From an uncultured Chloroflexales bacterium (lineage in GTDB: Bacteria > Chloroflexota > Chloroflexia > Chloroflexales > Chloroflexaceae), in the NCBI GenBank assembly GCA_937902315.1, contig CALGUG010000021.1, forward strand, positions 1 through 40,898: 40,898 nucleotides of DNA, given 5' to 3'. A program made the translations under genes and the position numbers. A model generated the notes under the pieces. The model worked only from the letters and a program-made list of their open reading frames with translations, had not been told where the DNA came from and searched no databases. Below are positions 1 through 6,697 of the stretch, piece after piece. How positions within the stretch are numbered: the first letter of the stretch is position 1; every line of letters starts with the position of its first letter.

Positions 1-89
1 CCGTTGCGATTGAAGAAGGTCTGCGCTTCGCAATCCGCGAGGGTGGTCGTACCGTCGGTGCCGGCGTTGTGACCAAGATCGAAAGCTAG
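1..89 (+). CDS. tuf: Elongation factor Tu, C-terminal end (partial)
   Basis: Reading frame from base 3 to the TAG at 87-89 encodes 29 residues ending GAGVVTKIES, preceded by GLRFAIREGGRTVG. This is the conserved end of EF-Tu domain 3, the GTPase that delivers aminoacyl-tRNA to the ribosome. The gene begins outside the window. It stands directly ahead of secE and nusG, the usual neighbourhood of a tuf copy in bacteria. Identity is certain from the tail sequence; nothing can be said about the GTPase domain, which is not in view. Confidence 0.93.
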   Translation, partial: VAIEEGLRFAIREGGRTVGAGVVTKIES

Positions 90-109
90 CACGTACTATT
101 GATTTTGAA

Positions 110-140
110 GGGGTAGTGAGCTCTCGCGGCTTGCTACCCC
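110..140 (+). promoter_or_regulatory. Short stem-loop between tuf and secE
   Basis: GGGGTAG at 110-116 pairs with CTACCCC at 134-140 (7 bp, 17-base loop). It lies 20 bases after the tuf stop and 26 bases before the secE start. There is no T-run behind it, so it may be an mRNA processing or stability element rather than a full terminator. Confidence 0.35.
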
Positions 141-166
141 TCACACTGCTAGTTAAGGAACGTGTA

Positions 167-406
167 ATGGCTGTGGCAAAAGAGCAAAACAAACCGACGG
201 GACAGAGTGAAAACGCCCTAGTACGTACATTCCGCGAAACGCGTGCCGAATTGCGAAAAGTTGTTTGGCCGACACGCGAAGAAGCGTTTAGATTAACTGT
301 AGTCGTTATTATTGTTTCGGTTATCATTGGTCTTATTCTATTTGTAAGCGACTCGATTTTCCTTGCGCTTTATTCACTGCTGGTCAGCTTGGTTTCCGGC
401 TCGTAG
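167..406 (+). CDS. secE: Preprotein translocase subunit SecE
   Basis: A 79-residue protein. SecE is the small clamp subunit that stabilises the SecYEG protein-export channel in the cytoplasmic membrane. Residues about 25-45 hold the amphipathic SecE signature (RAELRKVVWPTREEAFR), followed by a single hydrophobic segment at about 46-79 (VVVIIVSVIIGLILFV and onward). The frame is open from base 116, but the ATG at 167 is chosen because aaggaa lies 7 bases upstream and the protein then has normal SecE length. It precedes nusG by 67 bases. Many bacteria carry rpmG and often tRNA-Trp between tuf and secE; neither is present here. Confidence 0.95.
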   Translation: MAVAKEQNKPTGQSENALVRTFRETRAELRKVVWPTREEAFRLTVVVIIVSVIIGLILFVSDSIFLALYSLLVSLVSGS

Positions 407-473
407 GGAACGAATTAGTACATAGATTATAATTGAGTACAAGCAGTATCCTACTGGTCGGCAGAGGGCAACT

Positions 474-1049
474 GTGGCAGAGAAAGACACATCAACCAAT
501 ACTGGGGCCTTGCAAGACGACGGACGTCGTTGGTATGTGATCCACACTTATTCGGGTTACGAGAACAAGGTCAAGCAGAATCTGGAGCATCGCATCGACT
601 CTATGGAGATGCATGACCAGATTTTCCGCGTGATCGTACCGACCGAAGAAGAGATCGAGATCAAGAACGGCCAACGCCGCACCGTACATAAAAAAGTTTT
701 CCCTGGCTATGTATTGGTGCAAATGAATATGACAGAGAGCTCGTGGTACGTTGTGCGCAACACGCCCGGCGTAACGAGTTTTGTTGGGCACGGAAACCGA
801 CCTACTCCACTTGAGGATGCTGAAGTTAAGCACATTCTCAAGCAGATGGAGGAGGAGGCACCAAAAGTGCGCGTCAGCTACCAGATCGGTCAGGCTGTCA
901 AAATCACCGATGGCCCCTTCACCGATTTCGAAGGTATTGTTGACGGAATTGACCAAGAGCGTGGTCGCGTTCGGGTATTGGTCTCATTTTTTGGACGCGA
1001 AGCACCCGTGGAACTTGACTTCTTGCAAGTGACGCGATTGGTTGAGTAG
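474..1049 (+). CDS. nusG: Transcription termination/antitermination protein NusG
   Basis: A 191-residue NusG. It binds RNA polymerase through its N-terminal NGN domain and modulates pausing, Rho termination and coupling to the ribosome. The NGN domain runs from about residue 20 (RRWYVIHTYSGYENKVKQNL) to 125, with the characteristic FPGYVLVQM and VRNTPGVTSFVG stretches. The C-terminal KOW domain is at about 139-190 (VKITDGPFTDFEGIVDGI). Start is GTG at 474 with agaggg at 463-468. Length and domain order are normal; a specialised paralogue such as RfaH is unlikely because the gene sits in the secE-nusG-rplK order. Confidence 0.97.
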   Translation: MAEKDTSTNTGALQDDGRRWYVIHTYSGYENKVKQNLEHRIDSMEMHDQIFRVIVPTEEEIEIKNGQRRTVHKKVFPGYVLVQMNMTESSWYVVRNTPGVTSFVGHGNRPTPLEDAEVKHILKQMEEEAPKVRVSYQIGQAVKITDGPFTDFEGIVDGIDQERGRVRVLVSFFGREAPVELDFLQVTRLVE

Positions 1050-1093
1050 ACACGATTGAGGGCAATTTGCAGCCTTCGGCTCTCAGCGCCAAT

Positions 1094-1135
1094 CTAGACT
1101 TAGGATTCTCTTGAAGAAGAGAGATCTAAGGCTAG
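1094..1135 (+). promoter_or_regulatory. Leader hairpin upstream of rplK
   Basis: CTAG at 1094-1097 plus CTTAGgATtCTCTT at 1099-1112 pair almost completely with AAGAGagATCTAAG at 1117-1130 plus CTAG at 1132-1135, around a GAAG loop. It lies between the nusG stop and the rplK ribosome site. No T-run follows, so a translational or processing role fits better than termination. Confidence 0.5.
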
Positions 1136-1187
1136 GTTTATGGCACTGGGAGCTTCATGTTGTTTTGTTCGTGGAAGGAATCTAAAC

Positions 1188-1613
1188 GTGGCAAAGAAAC
1201 TTGTCGCCGTAGTGAAGCTTCAGCTTCCAGCTGGTAAAGCAACCCCGGCTCCTCCGGTAGGTCCTGCGCTCGGCCAGTACGGTATCAACATCGGTCTGTT
1301 CGTAAAGGAATACAACGAAAAGACAGCTTCTCAGGCTGGTAGCATTGTTCCTGTTGAGGTAACGATCTACAGCGACCGCTCGTTTGTAGCTAAGACGCTG
1401 ACTCCGCCCGCTGCAGACCTGTTGCGCAAGGCTGCCAACGCTGAAAAGGGTTCGGGTACACCCAACCGCAACTTCGTTGGCCAGATCACCCGCAAGCAGC
1501 TGCGCGAACTGGCAGAGGTCAAGAAGGCCGACCTCAACGCTATCGATATCGAAGGCGCTGAGAAGATTCTGGCTGGTACCGCTCGCAGCATGGGCATTAA
1601 GATCGTCGATTAA
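1188..1613 (+). CDS. rplK: 50S ribosomal protein L11
   Basis: A 141-residue L11, the exact usual length. L11 binds the GTPase-associated centre of 23S rRNA and is needed for factor-dependent GTP hydrolysis and RelA activation. Seen are the proline-rich N-terminal domain (AGKATPAPPVGPALGQYG at about residues 14-31) and the C-terminal rRNA-binding domain with NRNFVGQITRKQLRELAEVK at about 101-120. The frame is open from 1140 but the GTG at 1188 gives the standard beginning (VAKKLVAVVKLQ) and has ggaagga at 1172-1178. It starts the L11-L1 pair; rplA follows after 70 bases. Confidence 0.97.
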   Translation: MAKKLVAVVKLQLPAGKATPAPPVGPALGQYGINIGLFVKEYNEKTASQAGSIVPVEVTIYSDRSFVAKTLTPPAADLLRKAANAEKGSGTPNRNFVGQITRKQLRELAEVKKADLNAIDIEGAEKILAGTARSMGIKIVD

Positions 1614-1640
1614 TTCTCGCGCTTCGGCGCTTTAGCAATT

Positions 1641-1672
1641 CGTGGGAGAGCAAACGTCTCGTTTGTACCACG
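1641..1672 (+). promoter_or_regulatory. Two-helix stem-loop touching the rplA ribosome site
   Basis: Outer helix CGTGG (1641-1645) with CCACG (1668-1672) and inner helix CAAACG (1651-1656) with CGTTTG (1660-1665) are separated by an asymmetric internal loop (gagag against ta) with a three-base apical loop. The 3' strand runs into cggaggag at 1671-1678, the rplA Shine-Dalgarno. L1 is known in several bacteria to repress its own operon by binding a helix-internal loop-helix element; assigning that role here is inference. Confidence 0.45.
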
Positions 1673-1683
1673 GAGGAGCCACC

Positions 1684-2412
1684 ATGGCAAAGAAACACGG
1701 AAAGAAATATCTTGAGGCTCTCAAAAAGATTGAGCCTAACCACCTCTATTCTCCTGAAGCCGCTGCACGTTTGGTGAAGGAGACTTCATACGCGAAGTTC
1801 GACGCCTCCGTTGAGGTTCACCTCCGGCTTGGCATTGATCCGCGTCACGCAGACCAGAATATTCGTACGACTGTAGCTCTGCCTCACGGCACTGGTAAGT
1901 CGGTTCGTGTTCTGGTGTTTGCTCAGGGCGATGCTGCACGCGCAGCTCAGGAAGCTGGCGCTGACTACGTTGGCAGCGACGATATCATCACCCGCATCGA
2001 CAAAGAAAACTTCTTCGATTTTGATGTTGCGATCGCAACCCCCGATATGATGGGTAAGGTTGGTCGCGTAGGCCGCAAGCTTGGTCCGCGTGGCTTGATG
2101 CCGAACCCCAAGAGTGGTACGATTGTTCCCGGCGAAGAGCTGGCTCGCACCATTCGCGAAGTTAAGGGCGGTCGTGTAGAGTTCCGCAACGATAAGACCG
2201 GTCTGTTGCATGTTGCCGTTGGCAAGACCAGCTTTACGGAACAGCAGATCTATGATAATATTGCAGCATTGATGGAAGCCGTTAAGGCCGCTAAGCCGGC
2301 TGGCCAGAAGGGCGTGTACATCAAGAGCGTAACTGTTACCAGCACAATGGGCCCGGGCATTCCGGTGGATGTCAACGAAGCCCAGTCTATGCAGGTTAGT
2401 GCTGAAGCCTAG
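1684..2412 (+). CDS. rplA: 50S ribosomal protein L1
   Basis: A 242-residue L1, which forms the mobile L1 stalk that helps release deacylated tRNA from the E site. Recognisable parts are the N-terminal MAKKHGKKYLEALKKI, the two-domain core, the signature around GRKLGPRGLMPNPKSGT at about residues 130-146 and the end VTVTSTMGPGIPVD. The ATG at 1684 is preceded by cggaggag, while the longer open frame from 1642 has no comparable site. L1 is the classic autorepressor of the L11 operon, and a stem-loop directly over its ribosome site is visible here. Confidence 0.97.
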   Translation: MAKKHGKKYLEALKKIEPNHLYSPEAAARLVKETSYAKFDASVEVHLRLGIDPRHADQNIRTTVALPHGTGKSVRVLVFAQGDAARAAQEAGADYVGSDDIITRIDKENFFDFDVAIATPDMMGKVGRVGRKLGPRGLMPNPKSGTIVPGEELARTIREVKGGRVEFRNDKTGLLHVAVGKTSFTEQQIYDNIAALMEAVKAAKPAGQKGVYIKSVTVTSTMGPGIPVDVNEAQSMQVSAEA

Positions 2413-2439
2413 TTTCACTACCGAGACAGGACGGGGAGT

Positions 2440-2585
2440 AACGACGAAGCTCCTAACATCTGAATAAGATCGCTTGTCTACCAAAGACAGCCGGTGCTAC
2501 GACGTAGCTTAAAGGCCAAAAGGCCACCCGCCGAGGTAGTGAACGAGAACTTCTGAGCATCACAGCTTGCTGCTGTTGTTCAATT
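2440..2585 (+). ncRNA. L10-type ribosomal protein leader
   Basis: Between rplA and rplJ there is a 247-base leader. At 2482-2495 it contains caaagacagccggt and at 2527-2536 cccgccgagg, the two conserved halves of the bacterial L10 leader that fold together and bind the L10(L12)4 complex. Small helices GCTAC/GTAGC (2495-2508) and GGCC/GGCC (2514-2525) lie between them. Such leaders let free L10 shut down synthesis of L10 and L12. The boundaries are estimates; the conserved halves are directly visible. Confidence 0.75.
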
Positions 2586-2586
2586 C

Positions 2587-2625
2587 TTGGGTCACTATAC
2601 CGTGCGGCATAGTGACCCAATTTTT
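2587..2625 (+). terminator. Rho-independent attenuator ahead of rplJ
   Basis: A perfect 12-bp stem, TTGGGTCACTAT (2587-2598) with ATAGTGACCCAA (2609-2620), a 10-base loop, then TTTTT at 2621-2625. It lies right after the L10 leader and 35 bases before the rplJ start, as expected for an attenuator controlled by L10 binding. Confidence 0.85.
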
Positions 2626-2659
2626 ATGTCGATTCCCGTTAGGGAGGGGGTGAAGAAGA

Positions 2660-3196
2660 GTGCCAACACAACGAAAAATTGATACCCTAGCCGAACTGAC
2701 CGACAAGCTTAGCCGCCAGCAGTTGACGGTTGTGACCGACTATCGCGGTCTGACCGTGGCAGAGATCACCGAACTGCGTAGCAAGCTGCGCGAGGTAGGT
2801 GCTGAACTGATCGTTGCTAAGAACACTTTGGTGCGTCTCGCTGCTCGCGAAACGGGTAATGAGGCTATCGAGCCGCTGCTCGAAGGCCCGACCGCGCTCG
2901 CGATCTCGTATGATGATGTCGCGAAATCCGCCAAGGTTCTGAACGATTACATCAACGCTTCTCGTAAGAAGATTTCGGTTCGCGGTGGTTTGCTTGGTAA
3001 GGACGCTCTGGCCGCTGATGGCTTAGAGGCCGTTTCCAACCTGCCTTCACGCGACCAGGTCGTTGCCACTATCATGGGCAGCGTTCAGGCTCCGGCCAGC
3101 CGCATTTTGGGTGCCGTCAGCGGTGTTGCGCGCAATATCGCTTACATTCTGCGCGTCTACAGCGAGCAGGGCCCCGCAGGCGAAGCCGCCAACTAG
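2660..3196 (+). CDS. rplJ: 50S ribosomal protein L10
   Basis: A 178-residue L10, the base of the ribosomal stalk: its N-terminal domain binds 23S rRNA and L11 and its C-terminal helix carries L12 dimers. The N-terminal part shows VVTDYRGLTVAEITELR at about residues 24-40 and VAKNTLVRLA at 53-62; the C-terminal helix is ASRILGAVSGVARNIAYIL. Start is GTG at 2660 with the strong agggagggggtg ribosome site at 2641-2652. It follows an L10-type leader with a terminator hairpin, so expression is probably set by attenuation. rplL follows after 72 bases. Confidence 0.96.
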   Translation: MPTQRKIDTLAELTDKLSRQQLTVVTDYRGLTVAEITELRSKLREVGAELIVAKNTLVRLAARETGNEAIEPLLEGPTALAISYDDVAKSAKVLNDYINASRKKISVRGGLLGKDALAADGLEAVSNLPSRDQVVATIMGSVQAPASRILGAVSGVARNIAYILRVYSEQGPAGEAAN

Positions 3197-3268
3197 TTTT
3201 AATGTACCGATAGCTTTCACAACGAAGAAAGCATCTCTAAGATTATTCATTTAAGGAGTATTACTATC

Positions 3269-3670
3269 ATGGCTTCTGAGAAAGTTACGAGCATTCTTGA
3301 GGCGATCAAGGAACTGACCTTGGTTGAGGCAGCTGAGCTGTCGAAGGCACTGGAAGAGGCTTTTGGTGTTACCGCTGCTGCTCCGGTAGCTGTTGCTGCT
3401 GCTGGCGCTGCTCCGGCCGCTGCTGCTGGCGCTGCTCCGGCCGCTGCTGCTGAAGAGAAGAGCGAGTTCGACCTCGTGTTGAAGGAAGTCGGCGCTAACA
3501 AGATCCAGGTTATTAAGGTTGTGCGCGAGCTGACCAACCTGGGCTTGAAGGAAGCTAAGGACCTGGTTGAGGGCGCTCCCAAGACCATCAAGGAAGGCGT
3601 CAGCAAGGAAGATGCTGAGGCTGCTAAGGCTAAGCTGGCCGAGGTCGGCGCTGTTATCGAAATCAAGTAA
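3269..3670 (+). CDS. rplL: 50S ribosomal protein L7/L12
   Basis: A 133-residue L12, the multicopy flexible stalk protein that recruits translation factors. The N-terminal dimerisation helices occupy about residues 1-35, an Ala/Pro-rich hinge about 36-66, and the factor-binding C-terminal domain from EFDLVLKEVGANKIQVIK to the end. The hinge is longer than in typical 120-130-residue L12 because an eight-residue unit (AAAGAAPA) is tandemly duplicated at DNA level. ATG at 3269 with aaggag at 3253-3258. Last gene of the operon, followed by a very stable hairpin. Confidence 0.97.
   Translation: MASEKVTSILEAIKELTLVEAAELSKALEEAFGVTAAAPVAVAAAGAAPAAAAGAAPAAAAEEKSEFDLVLKEVGANKIQVIKVVRELTNLGLKEAKDLVEGAPKTIKEGVSKEDAEAAKAKLAEVGAVIEIK
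3395..3442 (+). repeat. 24-bp tandem duplication in the rplL hinge
   Basis: Bases 3395-3418 are repeated identically at 3419-3442 and a third copy begins at 3443. The unit keeps the frame and lengthens the Ala/Pro hinge by eight residues per copy. The identity of the copies suggests recent slippage. Confidence 0.9.
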
Positions 3671-3684
3671 GTTTCGTTACTCAG

Positions 3685-3730
3685 CAAAAGCGAAGAGACC
3701 AGAGCATTTGCTCTGGTCTCTTCGCTTTTG
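3685..3730 (+). terminator. Terminator of the rplJ-rplL operon
   Basis: A perfect 22-bp stem (3685-3706 with 3709-3730) around two unpaired bases, whose 3' arm ends in CTTTTG. It lies 14 bases after the rplL stop. The arms begin CAAAAG and end CTTTTG, so it could work in both directions, but the nearest minus-strand gene ends elsewhere. Confidence 0.85.
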
Positions 3731-3853
3731 GGCTTTGGCAAAGCGTAACTTGACTATTTCAGTTGTACTCTTTCCCCTGTTTTTCGTTTCCCCTTATGAA
3801 AATGCATGCCTTTACGTGAATTCATACCAAATCCGGTTGATTAGGTTCTCTTT

Positions 3854-3873
3854 GGCCTTCGGCAGAGCGGAAC
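3854..3873 (+). repeat. Dispersed repeat module A, copy 1
   Basis: Core ggccttcggcagagcggaac. The same 20 bases occur at 12332-12351 (minus) and 40747-40766 (plus), always intergenic and flanked by T-rich sequence. Confidence 0.85.
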
Positions 3874-4126
3874 GCGACTCTTTTTGGTGTGTGCGATTTC
3901 GCGCGGCAGCGTGAAAACTCCACAACCCTTTTCCCGGCTTTTCGTTTTTCTGAGTGAAGAGCATGCACGTCTTTAAGTCTTTAAACGGATTTGGTATCAG
4001 CTTGAGGATTGGTTTGGGCATTGAAAGGCAGCGTTTGAACCTGCAAGGTGCTTGCACCTGGCAGGTCGCAGCGAAGTCAGCGAAGGCAGCGAAACGGGTA
4101 AGCTGGATGGATGGGCGGCAACTTGG

Positions 4127-4144
4127 TAGCCGTAGGCGGACGCG
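4127..4144 (+). repeat. Dispersed repeat module B, copy 1
   Basis: Core tagccgtaggcggacgcg, identical to copies at 15096, 28198, 28626 and 40636 and one mismatch from that at 12192. Here it is followed by gagaaacgaatggaggcta, an extension shared in part with the 12.2 and 15.1 kb copies. Confidence 0.9.
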
Positions 4145-4224
4145 GTGAGAAACGAATGGAGGCTACAAGACTTGTTCGCCAACGCTATGCTTTGGTCGAT
4201 AGATTGGGAAACAAAGCTGGACGA

Positions 4225-4815
4225 CTAGGATTCGCCAACGGCAGAGATCAACATTTGCTCTAAAGGCGGATCGGGACTGAAACGCACGACCAGATAGAGG
4301 CCGCGGCCCGATTCGAGCGGCACGTTGAGATCGAGCGGAGCTGAAGCGCCGACTTCGATGCGGGTTGTGCCGGTCGCCGACGAAGCGTAGATATTGCCAG
4401 CGCTGTCACGAAATTGAAAGGCGTTGATCGGCACGTCGAGCGGCGTCTGGCTGATATTGGTCACTTCCCCAACTACCCGCACTCCCCCAGTGGTAGGAAC
4501 AAGCTCTTTGATCGTTACTTTGAGGCGGGCGCTCTGAGCCACAGGCGTTAAGACAGGCGCGCTCTGGCCTTGGCTTAGGTTCTCTTGGACGCCTTTGATC
4601 AGCTCTTGAATGCCAACCGGAATATCGCCCCAGTTGGTTTGGGCGGCACGAGCAGTCTCAGCGGCACCAGGTATCGTTGGTTGGGGAGCGAAACGTTGCT
4701 GAAGGGCTTGATTTGGGCCGAAGAGGTTTCCAGATCGGCTTATCAAGATGAGAACAAGCGCAACAAGCACACCCCAAAACCAAAAAGGTATGTTACTGCG
4801 AGAATTGTCATACAT
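4225..4815 (-). CDS. Membrane-anchored protein of unknown function
   Basis: A 196-residue protein that I cannot assign to a named family. It has a short N-terminus, one membrane segment at about residues 9-26 (IPFWFWGVLVALVLILIS), a Pro/Gln/Ala-rich linker to about residue 95, and a C-terminal beta-rich region (about 100-196). That region reads ARLKVTIKELVPTTGG, GEVTNISQTPLDVPI and FRDSAGNIYASS, which resembles DUF4352/FxLYD-type extracellular sandwich domains. It is probably an outward-facing anchored domain. The frame is open to 4908, but the ATG at 4815 places the membrane helix normally and leaves the divergent liv promoter free. No convincing ribosome site is seen. Confidence 0.7.
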   Translation of the reverse strand: MYDNSRSNIPFWFWGVLVALVLILISRSGNLFGPNQALQQRFAPQPTIPGAAETARAAQTNWGDIPVGIQELIKGVQENLSQGQSAPVLTPVAQSARLKVTIKELVPTTGGVRVVGEVTNISQTPLDVPINAFQFRDSAGNIYASSATGTTRIEVGASAPLDLNVPLESGRGLYLVVRFSPDPPLEQMLISAVGES

Positions 4816-4843
4816 AGTTCTATTGTACAACCTAGGACATTGC

Positions 4844-4872
4844 TTGACAAACTCCTTTGATTGCGCTAAACT
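4844..4872 (+). promoter_or_regulatory. Sigma-70-type promoter of the liv operon
   Basis: TTGACA at 4844-4849, a 17-base spacer, then TAAACT at 4867-4872. The -35 box is perfect and the spacing ideal; the -10 matches four of six. It points at livJ with a leader of about 240 bases. It lies just upstream of the divergent minus-strand gene, so the two may share regulation. Confidence 0.65.
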
Positions 4873-5120
4873 TTTGCAGATTTTATCTCCATAATTATAA
4901 ATTATCAATTGTTTCGACGCAGTGTCGCAAGAACGCGAAACGTTCAGGTCGTTGTCGTATCTGCTAACTCATGCTTTCGCATTTCTGCCTCAACATTAGA
5001 ACAGAGGAGGTGGTTGGCGGCAACGTTCTAAGGTGAAGTTATCAATCGCTAATTTCTCAGGTAGTCCAATTAGGTTTAGGTAAGTACAGATTCTCCCGAG
5101 TGTGAAAGGAAACCTTACCC

Positions 5121-6464
5121 ATGAAACGACTGCTGAGTCTTGTAACCGTAGCCTTCTTAGCAAGCATGCTTGCAGCTTGTGGTGGAAGCACTCCGGCCGC
5201 TGCACCAACAGAAGCACCGGCTGCAGCCGCTCCAACCGAAGCACCTGCCGCTGCACCCACAGAGGCCCCCGCTGCAGAACCGACTGAAGCACCGGCCGCT
5301 GACGCTGAGCCAACCGAAGCACCTGCCGCTGCTAGTGGCAATGCGGAGAAGATCATTATTGTTTCGTCGTTACCCCGCACCGGCTCTTCAAAGGGCCAAA
5401 CCGACACTATCGTAAACGCAATCAAACAGCGCCTTGAAGAAGCTAACTACTCGGCTTGTAGCGGCAAGTTCACGATCGAGTACCAAGATCTTGACGACGC
5501 AACCGCTGCTGCTGGTCAGTGGGACCCCGGCCAAGAGGCATCGAACGCTAACCGCGCCGCCGCCGACCCCGATGTGATGGCCTACATCGGTACATTCAAC
5601 TCGGGCGCAGCTGCGATCAGTATTCCGATCTTGAACGAAGCTGGTTTGGTGATGGTTAGCCCAGCTAATACCGCTCCTGGTCTGACCAAGCCCGGCAAGG
5701 GTGATGTTGGCGAGCCAGAGAAGTATTACCCGACCGGCAAGCGCAACTACTCTCGTGTGGTGCCTGCCGACGACCTGCAGGGTTATGCTGGTGCGAAGTG
5801 GGCACAGCAGTTGGGCGCTCAGAAGGTGTATGTGCTTGATGACACCCAGCTCTATGGCAAAGGCTTGGCCGATGTGTTCGAAGCCACCGCTCGCGAGATC
5901 GGTCTTGAGGTTGTAGGCCGCGACGGTATCGACGGCAAAGCCGCTGACTATCGCGCTTTGGCAGCTAAGATCCTCGACGCCGACCCCGATCTGGTTTACT
6001 ACGGTGGTATCACCCAGAACAACGCTGGTCAGCTCTGGAAGGACATTCGCGGCGAAGGCTTTGAGGGCATGATGATGGGCCCCGACGGCATCTCTGAGAC
6101 CGCCTTTATCGAGGCTGCAGGCGATGCTGCTGAAGGCACCTACACCACCTTCGGTGGTACGCCTCCGGATCAGTTGACCGGCAAGGCTGGCGAGTGGTAT
6201 CAGGCTTACAAGGCCAAGTACAACAGCGAGCCCGAGCCCTATGCGATCTATGGCTACGAGTCGGCAAACGTGATTATGGCCGCTATCGAGAAGGTTTGTG
6301 TCAAGGATCGCGCTGCCATCCTCGACGCTGTAATGTCAACCCAGAACTTCGATGGCGTGTTGGGCACTTGGAGCTTCGATGCCAACGGCGACACCTCGCT
6401 GACCACCATGAGTGGTTCGCAGGTTAAGAACGGCGTATTCACCTTCGTCCAGGTGATCGAATAA
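5121..6464 (+). CDS. livJ: Branched-chain amino acid-type ABC transporter substrate-binding lipoprotein
   Basis: A 447-residue periplasm-type binding lipoprotein that captures the substrate for the LivHMGF importer. Signal peptide with lipobox LAAC (lipidated Cys20), then a linker of about 50 residues carrying five PTEAP units. From about residue 75 comes a type-I bilobed binding fold with KIIIVSSLPRTGSSKGQ, AYIGTFNSGAAAISIPILNEAGLVMVSPANT and RVVPADDLQGYAGAKWA, typical of LivJ/LivK (Peripla_BP_6). ATG at 5121 with aaagga about ten bases upstream. The first gene of the liv operon, separated from livH by a terminator-like hairpin, which would keep binding protein in excess. The actual ligand cannot be read from sequence; amides or other amino acids are possible. 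Confidence 0.9.
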   Translation: MKRLLSLVTVAFLASMLAACGGSTPAAAPTEAPAAAAPTEAPAAAPTEAPAAEPTEAPAADAEPTEAPAAASGNAEKIIIVSSLPRTGSSKGQTDTIVNAIKQRLEEANYSACSGKFTIEYQDLDDATAAAGQWDPGQEASNANRAAADPDVMAYIGTFNSGAAAISIPILNEAGLVMVSPANTAPGLTKPGKGDVGEPEKYYPTGKRNYSRVVPADDLQGYAGAKWAQQLGAQKVYVLDDTQLYGKGLADVFEATAREIGLEVVGRDGIDGKAADYRALAAKILDADPDLVYYGGITQNNAGQLWKDIRGEGFEGMMMGPDGISETAFIEAAGDAAEGTYTTFGGTPPDQLTGKAGEWYQAYKAKYNSEPEPYAIYGYESANVIMAAIEKVCVKDRAAILDAVMSTQNFDGVLGTWSFDANGDTSLTTMSGSQVKNGVFTFVQVIE

Positions 6465-6488
6465 TTAGGTTTTGAGCTCGTAGTGTTT

Positions 6489-6517
6489 GACAAGGGCGTT
6501 CGTTGAACGCCCTTGTC
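6489..6517 (+). terminator. Stem-loop between livJ and livH
   Basis: GACAAGGGCGTTC (6489-6501) pairs perfectly with GAACGCCCTTGTC (6505-6517) around a three-base loop. There is only a weak T-tract behind it, fitting partial termination or 3'-end protection that raises livJ over livHMGF. Confidence 0.7.
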
Positions 6518-6697
6518 TCGTATTGATAGCTCCGCCGAGCTTACTTACTTCATTCAAACCCATCAGCAATCTCAATAAACATTCCAATTCAAGTTCAGGC
6601 TCCTTGGATTGAAGGGCAATGAGGGCGTCCATCAGTCGCACACTATAGAGGCTTTAGGCGACGAGATAGGCTTCAGCCAAAGACAAAGGGAAAAGCT

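Larger units (their letters stand above)
3731..4224. other. Non-coding gap made of dispersed repeat modules
   Basis: No credible gene in 494 bases. The gap holds one copy of the 20-base module A (3854-3873), one copy of the 18-base module B (4127-4144), an inverted pair ataccaaatccg (3824-3835) and cggatttggtat (3988-3999), and a loose direct repeat (about 3771-3836 and 3926-4000) sharing a TTTTCGTTT tract and GCATGC. Short open frames here have no ribosome site or conserved motif. Confidence 0.6.

Noticed and set aside
428..433. TATAAT between secE and nusG as a nusG promoter
   Set aside because: There is no -35-like sequence at 16-18 bases upstream; it may be chance in an AT-rich spacer.
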